A stretch of 64,000 nt of DNA from Paenibacillus sp. FSL R7-0273 (GTDB lineage: Bacteria; Bacillota; Bacilli; Paenibacillales; Paenibacillaceae): positions 447,501-511,500 of the forward strand of contig NZ_CP009283.1 of NCBI RefSeq assembly GCF_000758625.1, in the 5' to 3' direction. Shown here piece after piece: positions 52,652 through 60,709 of this stretch (the first letter of the stretch is position 1; each line of letters starts with the position of its first letter). The translations under genes were made by a program, and so were the position numbers. The notes under the pieces are model-generated. The model was given only the letters and a program-made list of their open reading frames with translations, did no database searches and was not told where the DNA came from.

Positions 52652-54049
52652 ATGGAATATATTAAAATCTTTTTTGTTAATACAGCGCTGCTGATAACAT
52701 TGGCTTATCTGGGCAATTTGATATATAAGCATACCATTACATATGCTCCTGAGCGGGTAAAAAAGATATGCTGGGTGCTGGTAGCTATTTTTGCCGGCTG
52801 GATCAGCTCCTTTTTCGGGTACAGGCTGGATGAGAATGTCATCTTTGATTTGCGCATTGTACCGCTGATTATCTCAACGCTGGCTTACCCTCACCCGTTC
52901 ATCCTTATAATAATCGGTGTAGGCACCGCAATTACCCGGCTGACCTTCGGCATTAATGAAGCGGCGATGGCCGGTGTGATCAATCTGTCCATTCTGGGCT
53001 TTGTCTGCGCAGGCCTCAGCCTGTGGGTGAGCCGTTCTACGGCTACACTGCGCTTCAAAAGGCTGGCGGTGATCCTCATCGTCAATCTGGTCAATACGGT
53101 TAATATCCTTATATTCGGTGTTATACCCGATAAGATCTATCTCACCGAGATTATGCCGGTAACCTTGACTGGAGGACTGGTCCTCAGCCTGCTGTTTGCC
53201 CTGATTATCCGTGACTTTCAGCTGGAGCTGCTGCGCAACGGCCAGATTATCCGGGCGAATGAGCTTCTGTCCGCCCAGACCGAGGAGCTGCACAAGAACA
53301 AGATTGCCCTGGAGGAGCGGGCCAAGCAGCTGATGCTGGCTTCCCAGTACAAGTCTGAGTTTCTGGCAACGATGTCGCATGAGCTGCGCACACCGCTGAA
53401 CAGCATTATCAACCTGTCACAATTAATAGAAGAAAGCAGTGACTCCCTGAGCGCCGAGGAGACCCGAGAATATGCCGGGATCATCCAACGGTCGGGTGCG
53501 GATCTGCTTATGCTTATTAATGATATTCTCGATTTGTCCAAGGTTGAAGCCGGCAAGCTGGATATCAGCAAAGAGGATTTGAGTGTCAGCGAGATTCCGG
53601 AGCTGCTGGCCTTGCAGTTCAGTGTGGCTGCCAAGCTGAAGGGGCTGGACTTCAAGGTCCGGCAGGATGCGGAGGTTCCGGAAATCATTCACTCGGATCC
53701 CCAGCGGGTGCAGCAGATTCTCCGTAATCTGCTCGCCAATGCAGTCAAGTTCACAGCGGAAGGGGGCATCACCCTTCATATCCGCACAGCGGAGCAGAAG
53801 GAGGGTGCATTGCTGCGGCGCTGGATCGTATTTGATGTGCAGGATACCGGCATCGGAATTGCCGCTGAGAAGCATGACGTCATCTTTGAGGCTTTTCAGC
53901 AGGCGGACGCAACGATCGGCCGCAAATACGGAGGGACCGGGCTTGGCCTGTCCATCAGCAATGACCTGGCAAGACTTCTGGGCGGATTCATCACACTGCA
54001 CAGTGAAGAGCAGCAGGGCAGTCGCTTTTCTCTTTATTTACCCTTGTAA
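52652..54049 (+). CDS. Sensor histidine kinase with 5TMR-LYT-type membrane domain
   Basis: The frame is open from 52514, but the ATG at 52652, 9 nt after GGGAG, gives a typical 465-aa protein. Five to six helices in residues 1-185 resemble the LytS 5TM receptor (LRIVPLIISTLAYPHPFILIIIGVG). A short coiled coil follows, then HisKA with MSHELRTPLNSI (His about residue 232) and a HATPase with NLLANAVKFT, DTGIGI and GGTGLGLSI. All catalytic boxes are intact. No response regulator is adjacent, so it is an orphan kinase here. Substrate and stimulus are unknown. Confidence 0.9.
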   Translation: MEYIKIFFVNTALLITLAYLGNLIYKHTITYAPERVKKICWVLVAIFAGWISSFFGYRLDENVIFDLRIVPLIISTLAYPHPFILIIIGVGTAITRLTFGINEAAMAGVINLSILGFVCAGLSLWVSRSTATLRFKRLAVILIVNLVNTVNILIFGVIPDKIYLTEIMPVTLTGGLVLSLLFALIIRDFQLELLRNGQIIRANELLSAQTEELHKNKIALEERAKQLMLASQYKSEFLATMSHELRTPLNSIINLSQLIEESSDSLSAEETREYAGIIQRSGADLLMLINDILDLSKVEAGKLDISKEDLSVSEIPELLALQFSVAAKLKGLDFKVRQDAEVPEIIHSDPQRVQQILRNLLANAVKFTAEGGITLHIRTAEQKEGALLRRWIVFDVQDTGIGIAAEKHDVIFEAFQQADATIGRKYGGTGLGLSISNDLARLLGGFITLHSEEQQGSRFSLYLPL

Positions 54050-54097
54050 CCGGGGGCTGGAGCGCCAGCCTCCAACTTTCTTTGTGACTTTGCTGTA

Positions 54098-54125
54098 TTG
54101 ACTTGGAATTGATGCCGAGTAGAAT
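54098..54125 (+). promoter_or_regulatory. Promoter of the MFS gene at 54162
   Basis: TTGACT, 16-bp spacer, TAGAAT, 36 bp before the ATG. Confidence 0.65.
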
Positions 54126-54161
54126 GAAGCAAATGCCGCATCGAAGGAGTGTTACCACCCC

Positions 54162-55436
54162 ATGAACATCATGAGAAACAGGCTGCCCGGTACCCGTCCC
54201 AAACGCATCCGCAAAGCTTCCGTTCACCGCAACAATCTGAAAATTGCTACAATTGAAGGAATTCCCTCGACGATCTTCCAGGTACTGCTGCAAGGGCAGT
54301 TTCTGACGGGGTTTCTGCTGTACTTAGGAGCGAGCTCAAGTCAGATCGGATTTGTGCTAGCGCTTACCACTCTGGTCAATGTCGCACAGCTTGGTGTTGC
54401 TTTCCTGATTCAGAAGCTGCCAAGCCGCAAGTGGGCCATGGTGATTTTTACAGGCCTGCACAGGCTGCTGTGGGGGGCGACCGGACTTGTGCCCTTCCTG
54501 TTTCCGAAGGAGCACTGGGTTACTGCCTTTATTATTTTATATACAACCGCTTTTATTTCCAGTACAGCAGGCGGAATGCTGTGGAACTCTGTAATCAGCG
54601 ACCTTGTTCCTGCACGGGTGAGAGGACGTTATTTCGGGATCCGCAATACCTTTTTAAATGCGCTGGGCAGCCTGGTGATGTACGGCGGAGGCGTTATGCT
54701 GGACCGTTATCCCGGAAGCCAGGGCTTCCTCATTATTTATATTGTGGTGTGGGTCTGTGCCATCGCCAACATTATCGTCTTCTGCTTTTATCCGGATGTT
54801 CCGTTCGAGAAATCAGAAGAAAAGTCCTTTCTGCCGATGTTCCGCAAACCGCTTCACGATAAGCTGTTTATGAAATCGACGCTTTTTCTTGCCGCCTGGC
54901 TGCTGCTGCAGAACCTGACGGTGCCGCTCTATTCATACGTTATGCTGCAGCTGCTAAATATAAACTACGAGACGCTTTCGCTGCTCAATGTGTCGCAGAC
55001 TGTGTTCATGATGGCCAGCTTCTATGTCTGGGGCAATCTGAATGCCAAATACAGCAACAAGCGGCTGCTGCTCTGGACATTGCCGATCATTGCGTTGTCC
55101 TCCCTGATGTGGGGAATGCTGTCCGTGCTGCCGATGCTGCCGGTTCTGTTTGCGGCACATATTATTTTTGGTATGGGCGTCGGGGGCTTTAACCAGCTGG
55201 CCTTTAACTTTATTATCGGAGATACCCCGAAGAAGGAACGGCCGATGTACATGGCGATGTATGCTGCACTTACCGGGCTGGCGGCTTTTTTTGGACCGCT
55301 GCTCGGGGGCCGGATATACGAATGGATTGTTAACTGGCCGGAGTGGACGCAGATCTACGGAATGCAGATTATTGCCGGGGTGCTGATGCTGACCCTTGCT
55401 CTGCTGCTTGGCCGGCGGATACTCCGGGACGAATAA
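54162..55436 (+). CDS. MFS transporter
   Basis: The 424-aa membrane protein begins with a basic cytoplasmic tail (RNRLPGTRPKRIRKASVHRN) and has about twelve hydrophobic helices, with VPARVRGRYFGIRNTF in the central loop and DTPKKERPMYMAMYAALTGLAAFFGPLLGG in the second half. The family branch is uncharacterised; the substrate is unknown. GGAG precedes the ATG. The oxidoreductase gene follows 21 bp later in the same direction, so the two may share a transcript. Confidence 0.85.
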   Translation: MNIMRNRLPGTRPKRIRKASVHRNNLKIATIEGIPSTIFQVLLQGQFLTGFLLYLGASSSQIGFVLALTTLVNVAQLGVAFLIQKLPSRKWAMVIFTGLHRLLWGATGLVPFLFPKEHWVTAFIILYTTAFISSTAGGMLWNSVISDLVPARVRGRYFGIRNTFLNALGSLVMYGGGVMLDRYPGSQGFLIIYIVVWVCAIANIIVFCFYPDVPFEKSEEKSFLPMFRKPLHDKLFMKSTLFLAAWLLLQNLTVPLYSYVMLQLLNINYETLSLLNVSQTVFMMASFYVWGNLNAKYSNKRLLLWTLPIIALSSLMWGMLSVLPMLPVLFAAHIIFGMGVGGFNQLAFNFIIGDTPKKERPMYMAMYAALTGLAAFFGPLLGGRIYEWIVNWPEWTQIYGMQIIAGVLMLTLALLLGRRILRDE

Positions 55437-55457
55437 CCGGGAAGGTGAGGGATCTGA

Positions 55458-56120
55458 ATGACAAGGATAGCGCTAGTACTGGGAGCTACAGGTCTGGTCG
55501 GCGAGGCAGTAACGCGTGAGCTGCTTGCCGGTGATTGGGATGAGGTGCGTGTACTGGTACGCCGCCCGCTGGCGCTGAAGGATTCCAGGCTGAAGCAGAT
55601 TGTAGTGGACTGGGAGCAGCTTGGGCAGCATAAGGAGCAATTCGCCAGAGTATATGCGGTCTTCTGCTGCCTTGGCACGACCATTAAGAAGGCGGGCTCC
55701 AGGGAGAAGTTCGAACGGGTGGACCTGCAATATCCGCTGGAGGCTGCCGCGCTCGCCAAATCAAGCGGAGTGAAGCAGTTTCTGGTGGTGTCCTCCATGG
55801 GGGCAAACGCCAAATCGGGCAATTTCTATATCCGGACCAAAGGCCGGGCTGAAGACGGACTGGCTGCTGCAGGCTTCCGCGGCCTGCATATTTTCCGGCC
55901 TTCACTGCTGCTGGGGGAACGGGCCGAATTCAGGCTGGGCGAACGCGCGGCGGCTGTGCTTATGAAGGTTTTTGATTTTGCGATGACCGGCAAGCTGGCC
56001 CGCTACCGGGCTATCCCCGGAGCAAAGGTCGCCAAGGCCATGGTAAATATTGCGCTTGCCGATACAGGAGGAACGCATATTTACACCAACGAGGTTATTC
56101 ATGTAATCGGCGGCCGCTAA
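55458..56120 (+). CDS. NAD(P)-binding oxidoreductase, HTATIP2/TIP30-like atypical SDR
   Basis: The 220-aa Rossmann protein begins ALVLGATGLVGEAV with the dinucleotide motif GATGLVG near residue 8. It has CCLGTTIKKAGS and VVSSMGANAKSGNFYIRTKGRAEDGL, where Ser and the YxxxK-type pair would be the active site of SDR enzymes. HIFRPSLLLGERAEFRLGE is typical of the TIP30-like branch. The substrate is unknown. Confidence 0.86.
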   Translation: MTRIALVLGATGLVGEAVTRELLAGDWDEVRVLVRRPLALKDSRLKQIVVDWEQLGQHKEQFARVYAVFCCLGTTIKKAGSREKFERVDLQYPLEAAALAKSSGVKQFLVVSSMGANAKSGNFYIRTKGRAEDGLAAAGFRGLHIFRPSLLLGERAEFRLGERAAAVLMKVFDFAMTGKLARYRAIPGAKVAKAMVNIALADTGGTHIYTNEVIHVIGGR

Positions 56121-56204
56121 AAGCTGCGAAAGTTTGCAATAAGCCGAGCTGAGGACGTACAATGGGACATAATCATTTGTACATAATGACAGGAGGAATA
56201 CAGG

Positions 56205-56585
56205 ATGAGTAAAAAACAGATCGCGACAACAGCGGCACCCGGTGCAATCGGACCGTACAGCCAGGCAATTGCCGCGGGCAATTGGGTGTATACGTCCGGA
56301 CAGCTTGGCCTGAACCCGGAGACGGGGGAGCTTGCTGAGGGTGTACAGGAGCAGGCCCGCCAGTCGCTTAATAATGTGAAGGCGATTCTTGAGGAAGCCG
56401 GCGCTTCGATGGAGCATATTGTGAAGACGACCGTTTATCTGAAGGACATGAACGATTTTGCAGCTGTTAATGAGGTGTACAGCTCCTTCTTTACCGAGCC
56501 TTATCCGGCCCGCAGCGCGGTTGAAGTGGCACGTCTGCCTAAGGACGGTCTGGTTGAGATTGAAGCGGTAGCACGCAAGAAATAG
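56205..56585 (+). CDS. ridA: RidA family enamine/imine deaminase
   Basis: The 126-aa protein has the RidA hallmarks: GAIGPYSQAI at the N terminus, TSGQLGLNPETGEL, and PARSAVEVARLPKDGLVEIEAVA with the substrate-binding Arg and Glu. It hydrolyses reactive enamines from PLP enzymes such as threonine dehydratase and forms trimers in the cytosol. AGGAGGA precedes the ATG. It is monocistronic with a terminator. Confidence 0.95.
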   Translation: MSKKQIATTAAPGAIGPYSQAIAAGNWVYTSGQLGLNPETGELAEGVQEQARQSLNNVKAILEEAGASMEHIVKTTVYLKDMNDFAAVNEVYSSFFTEPYPARSAVEVARLPKDGLVEIEAVARKK

Positions 56586-56596
56586 GAATACAGACA

Positions 56597-56637
56597 AGCC
56601 CGCTGAGCCTGTGAAACCAGGCCAGCGGGCTTTTTGT
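56597..56637. terminator. Terminator shared by ridA and the TspO/MBR-type gene
   Basis: AGCCCGCTG...CAGCGGGCT stem with inner CCTG/CAGG pairing, T-run on the plus strand. Confidence 0.85.
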
Positions 56638-56666
56638 GCTGATTAGCTATCTTTCAGACCGATGTC

Positions 56667-57425
56667 TTAAGCTCTTTTGCGCCGCGGCGTAAGCGCAAGC
56701 CACAGGCTGTACAGCAGGAGGAGGCCGGCAGCAATCGAAGCGGTGAGGAAGACATTCTCTGTATCCCGCTGCTCCAAGGCGATGGCAATGAAGGCCCATA
56801 CAAACACCAGCGGGAAGATGCTGTCACGGTACGGGTAGCTGACCAGTACAGCAAGCAGAGTGGCAACAATAAGCATGATAACCGCCCACACCGTGCCGTC
56901 CAGGCCGAAGCCGCCCCAGTCATTCTTTGTTAGCACGATAGAAACATTAACAATGGTGGCGACACAAATCCAGCCGAGATAAATGCTGAACGGCAGCCGG
57001 ATCAGCCAGCGTTCGCCAGAAGTCGGACGGTCGATCATTCTGGTTTTGCGGTAAATGACGATCAGGGAGACCAGCAGCAGGATCATGGCGGCAAGTGACA
57101 GCTCGATGTATAAATAATGCCACAGAATCAGCCAGCTCATATTAAAGATACAGGTGAGGATGAACCAGATGCCGATGGACTGAACCGAATCTCTGGAGCC
57201 CGTGCCGGAGCGGAACTGGTAAATGACAAACCCGGCCAGCAGCACATAAATGAGTGACCAGATGGAAAAAGCGTAGCCGGCCGGAGTAAGGTAGGTATGA
57301 TACTTGTCGGAAATTTCACCGGTGCTGTTGCCGCCCAGCGGCAGCGCTACAGACAGGGTGTTAACCAGGATAACCCCGAGGTAGAACAGCAGGTTCCACC
57401 ACTTGTACGGATTGTTACGCGTCAT
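56667..57425 (-). CDS. TspO/MBR-related membrane protein
   Basis: The 252-aa protein has about seven hydrophobic helices and the Trp-rich TspO-like features YAFSIWSLIYVLL, NMSWLILWHYLYIELSLAAM and LPFSIYLGWICVATIVNVS. It belongs to the long bacterial branch that also resembles plant and fungal-like tryptophan-rich proteins. TspO proteins bind tetrapyrroles; for this longer branch no role is established. The gene is divergent from the GH31 gene and monocistronic. Confidence 0.82.
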   Translation of the reverse strand: MTRNNPYKWWNLLFYLGVILVNTLSVALPLGGNSTGEISDKYHTYLTPAGYAFSIWSLIYVLLAGFVIYQFRSGTGSRDSVQSIGIWFILTCIFNMSWLILWHYLYIELSLAAMILLLVSLIVIYRKTRMIDRPTSGERWLIRLPFSIYLGWICVATIVNVSIVLTKNDWGGFGLDGTVWAVIMLIVATLLAVLVSYPYRDSIFPLVFVWAFIAIALEQRDTENVFLTASIAAGLLLLYSLWLALTPRRKRA

Positions 57426-57623
57426 AATGAATTCACTCCCTAAGCTTTGTATTTTAGACTGTTAGGTCTTGGCCTACATAGAATATACCCGCTTTGTCTG
57501 CAATTCAGACTAGCTTCAGCAAAATAATGACCAACAGGTCATAAAATTGGCGGATAGCACGCAGCCAAGTCGGGGTAATATGTATTTATTACAAAGGTGC
57601 ACGCAAGGAGGGGGAAAGCGAAG

Positions 57624-60071
57624 ATGGAGAGCAGTGAGGCAATACGTCCTGAAAAAATGGGCCCGATCGTCATGACCGAAACCTGGAATACCCCGGGGAG
57701 TGTGGAGTCCTGGGAACGCTCAGAGAGCATTTATATTGTCCGGGGCGAGCGGGCGGGCATCGCGTTTGTCTTTTTAAACGACGAGATCTTCCGGATGAAG
57801 CTGTTCCGCGGCAAGGCTCCTGATCTGACTACATCGCCGGCTGTGCTGGCAGAGAGCTGCATACCGCATCTATTCCCGGTGGAGGAGACGGAGGAGCAGC
57901 TGGTTTTTACGACTAGCAGCATACGTCTGATTATAGAAAAGGCCTCCTTTCTGATCCGGGTGGAGAATAGGGCAGGCCAAGTTATAATGCAGCAGAACCT
58001 GGCGAGCTGGAATCCGCGCGGGGCAAGCCATGCCGAGTATGATATGCAGCCGGATTCGCATTTTTACGGACTGGGTGAGAAGTCGAGCTTCCTGGATAAG
58101 CGCGGCGAGCGCTACACGAACTGGAATACCGATGTATTCGCTCCCCATCTCCCGGAGATTGAGGCGCTGTATGAGTCAATCCCCCTGCTGATCCATATGC
58201 ACGGCGAACTGACCTATGGCTTGTTCCTCGACAATACGGGCCGGAGTGACTTTGATATGCGCTCGCACGGAGTGGCGTTCACGATCGGCTGCTCGACTGG
58301 CGAATTCGATATTTATTTTATTAACGGGCCCGAAATGAAGGATGTCGTCAAAAAATACACAGCACTCACCGGACGGATTCCGCTTCCGCCCAAATGGTCG
58401 ATCGGCTACCACCAGTCACGCTACAGCTATATGAATCAGCAGGAGGTGCTGCAGCTGGCCCGGACCTTCCGCGATAAAAACATCCCCTGCGACGTAATTT
58501 ATCTGGATATTCATTATATGGACGAGTACCGGGTGTTTACGTTCGATCCGGTTAATTTTCCCGAGCCGCAGAAGATGATCGCCGAGCTGGGTGAGCTGGG
58601 TGTGCGTATTGTGCCGATTGTTGATCCGGGCGTCAAAAAAGACCCGAAATATGAGGTGTATAAGGAAGGGGTGCTGAACAAGCATTTCTGCCGCAGGCTG
58701 GAAGGGGATATTTTCTTCGGCGAGGTGTGGCCGGGTATCAGTGCCTTTCCTGATTTCAGTGACAGCCGGACATCCGAGTGGTGGGGCGACCTGCACAAAT
58801 ATTACACGGACCTCGGCATCCAGGGCATCTGGAATGATATGAACGAGCCGGCGGTTTTTAACGAATCCAAAACGATGGACCTCGATGTCATGCATTTCAA
58901 TGACGGGCGTCCGGTTACCCATGAGGAATACCACAACCTGTACGGGATGATGATGTCAAAAGCGACCTATGAGGGGCTGGCGGAGCATATGGCGGGTGAG
59001 CGGCCTTTTGTGCTGACCAGAGCCGGGTATGCAGGCATCCAGCGGTATGCTGCTGTGTGGACCGGGGACAACCGCAGCTTCTGGGAGCATATGGCGATGG
59101 CGATTCCGATGGTGCTTAACATGGGGCTGTCGGGGCTTGCCTTTGCCGGTCCGGATATCGGCGGCTTTGCCCATCACACCTCAGCGCAGCTGCTTGTACG
59201 CTGGACACAAATGGGTGTGTTCTTCCCTTACTGCCGCAACCACTCCTCTATCGGAACGCTGCGCCAGGAGCCCTGGTCGTTCGGTGAGGAGGTCGAGGGC
59301 ATTCTGCGTGAATTCATCGGCCTGCGCTACCGCTGGATGCCGCATATTTATAACCTGTTTCATGAAGCGGAGGATTGCGGGCTGCCGGTCATCCGTCCGC
59401 TGATCCTGGAATATCCTCGTGATCCGCATGTGACCAATCTGTGCGACCAGTTCCTGCTGGGTGAGAATGTGCTGATCGCCCCGGTCTACCGGCCGGATAC
59501 GGATCACCGTTCAGTATATCTGCCGGAGGGCTGCTGGATGGATTACTGGGACGGTGAGGTGCACGAGGGCGGAAAGCATATCCTTGCGGCTGCACCGCTG
59601 CATATTATGCCGATGTATGTGAAGGCAGGGACCTTTACGGCAGAGGGGCCGCTTAAGCAATATGCCCAGGAGGAGGTTCCGGAGACGGTAATTTTCCACT
59701 TGTACGGCGCTAAGGCGGAGGAGGATTTCACCGCTTCGTTTACACTGTATGAGGATGACGGGCATAGCTTTGCTTACCGGAAGGGGGCTTACTCACAGAT
59801 TGCTGTGGAGGCTAAAGGCACCGGGGACGGGCTGCTGCTGACCTGGTCCTATAAAGCTGATGCCTACCGGTCCCCGCGGGAGATGCTGCGCTTCGCGCTC
59901 TGCTATCCGTTTTTTGCCGCAGATGATGTGGACGGGCTGCCGGAGATCAGTCTGGAGGAGCTGAAGGAAGGGCGCCGGGGCTGGGCCCGTAACGGAAAAA
60001 GCGGCGCCATTATCATTCAGGTTCCGGATGAGCGGAGCGGCGGGGAGCTGCGGATTAGCGCCGGTAAATAA
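57624..60071 (+). CDS. GH31 alpha-glucosidase
   Basis: The 815-aa intracellular enzyme (no signal peptide) has an N-terminal beta domain (to about 240), the GH31 barrel with FYGLGEKSSFLDKRG, WSIGYHQSRYSY and the nucleophile Asp in GIWNDMNEPAVF (about residue 405). The acid/base is in VWTGDNRSFWEH, and the barrel is followed by two beta domains. It should cleave terminal alpha-1,4 or related glucosyl bonds from oligosaccharides. The frame is open from 57597, but AAGGAGG lies 12 nt before the ATG at 57624, and that start gives a normal N terminus. No transporter is adjacent. Confidence 0.93.
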   Translation: MESSEAIRPEKMGPIVMTETWNTPGSVESWERSESIYIVRGERAGIAFVFLNDEIFRMKLFRGKAPDLTTSPAVLAESCIPHLFPVEETEEQLVFTTSSIRLIIEKASFLIRVENRAGQVIMQQNLASWNPRGASHAEYDMQPDSHFYGLGEKSSFLDKRGERYTNWNTDVFAPHLPEIEALYESIPLLIHMHGELTYGLFLDNTGRSDFDMRSHGVAFTIGCSTGEFDIYFINGPEMKDVVKKYTALTGRIPLPPKWSIGYHQSRYSYMNQQEVLQLARTFRDKNIPCDVIYLDIHYMDEYRVFTFDPVNFPEPQKMIAELGELGVRIVPIVDPGVKKDPKYEVYKEGVLNKHFCRRLEGDIFFGEVWPGISAFPDFSDSRTSEWWGDLHKYYTDLGIQGIWNDMNEPAVFNESKTMDLDVMHFNDGRPVTHEEYHNLYGMMMSKATYEGLAEHMAGERPFVLTRAGYAGIQRYAAVWTGDNRSFWEHMAMAIPMVLNMGLSGLAFAGPDIGGFAHHTSAQLLVRWTQMGVFFPYCRNHSSIGTLRQEPWSFGEEVEGILREFIGLRYRWMPHIYNLFHEAEDCGLPVIRPLILEYPRDPHVTNLCDQFLLGENVLIAPVYRPDTDHRSVYLPEGCWMDYWDGEVHEGGKHILAAAPLHIMPMYVKAGTFTAEGPLKQYAQEEVPETVIFHLYGAKAEEDFTASFTLYEDDGHSFAYRKGAYSQIAVEAKGTGDGLLLTWSYKADAYRSPREMLRFALCYPFFAADDVDGLPEISLEELKEGRRGWARNGKSGAIIIQVPDERSGGELRISAGK

Positions 60072-60090
60072 GCTGGTTGAACGGATGAAG

Positions 60091-60121
60091 ACCAGGGCTG
60101 CCTTTTAAAGGCAGTCCTTTC
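60091..60121 (+). terminator. Terminator of the GH31 gene
   Basis: GGCTGCCTTTTAAAGGCAGTCC hairpin (CTGCC/GGCAG) followed by TTTCT. Confidence 0.65.
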
Positions 60122-60191
60122 TGCGCATCAGCGGGAAGTGGTGCAGGTGCAAGCACTGGTGCGGGCTAGCGCTGGAATTGGAGCGGCGGTA

Positions 60192-60264
60192 CAGACACAG
60201 GCAAAGGCAAAGGCAAAGGCAAAGACACAGACACAGACACAGACACAGACACAGACACAGACAC
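60192..60264. repeat. Hexanucleotide repeats GGCAAA and GACACA
   Basis: Four GGCAAA units run into about seven GACACA units. Both strands stay open over the tract, but no binding site or conserved protein supports a gene. Confidence 0.8.
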
Positions 60265-60280
60265 TAAAGCTGGCTTCTAC

Positions 60281-60470
60281 GCTAACGGACCTGAGAGTCC
60301 TTATTCCTCCTGCAAAGGGCATTTCGCCAGTCTAACGGACCCTAGTGCTCTTACTTACTCCCAAATATACAGATTTTTGGCGAATAGCTGCATATAAGAT
60401 CGTTGGAGTCCGTTAGCATGCACAAAAGCCGGATGTACCGGGAATAACGCCGCTGGAGTCGGTTAACCGG
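60281..60470. repeat. CTAACGGACC repeats in both orientations
   Basis: Two direct copies (60281 and 60332, CTAACGGACC followed by a TGAGAGTCCTTA-like tail) and two inverted copies (GAGTCCGTTAG at 60407-60417 and GAGTCGGTTAA at about 60456-60466) lie in a noncoding gap between the GH31 and SNF2 genes. Confidence 0.65.
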
Positions 60471-60709
60471 CATTCTTGCTCTTGGCTTGAGCCTGAAGCT
60501 GAATCTGGAGCTGTTCACGGGAGTCCACCCAGAGTCAATGGACTCCTTTTAATTCCAAATCCTCCAATCATGACTTGGCCGGGTCCCGATTAGACACGCT
60601 ATGTTTCAATTTCTATATAAAATTGCAGAAAATATGCAGAAACGTTTTTAAATATTGCCCTTTTCGTATAAGATGAAGGGATGAAGAAAAAGTAGACAGG
60701 AGATCACCA
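60471..60709. other. Upstream region of the SNF2 gene
   Basis: No ORF or structured element is convincing. It ends with AGACAGGAGATCACC as the SNF2 ribosome-binding site. Confidence 0.4.

Noticed and set aside
60128..60335. Short ORFs on both strands over the hexanucleotide tract
   Set aside because: Produced by the simple repeat (alternating Thr/Gln or Val/Cys); no binding site.
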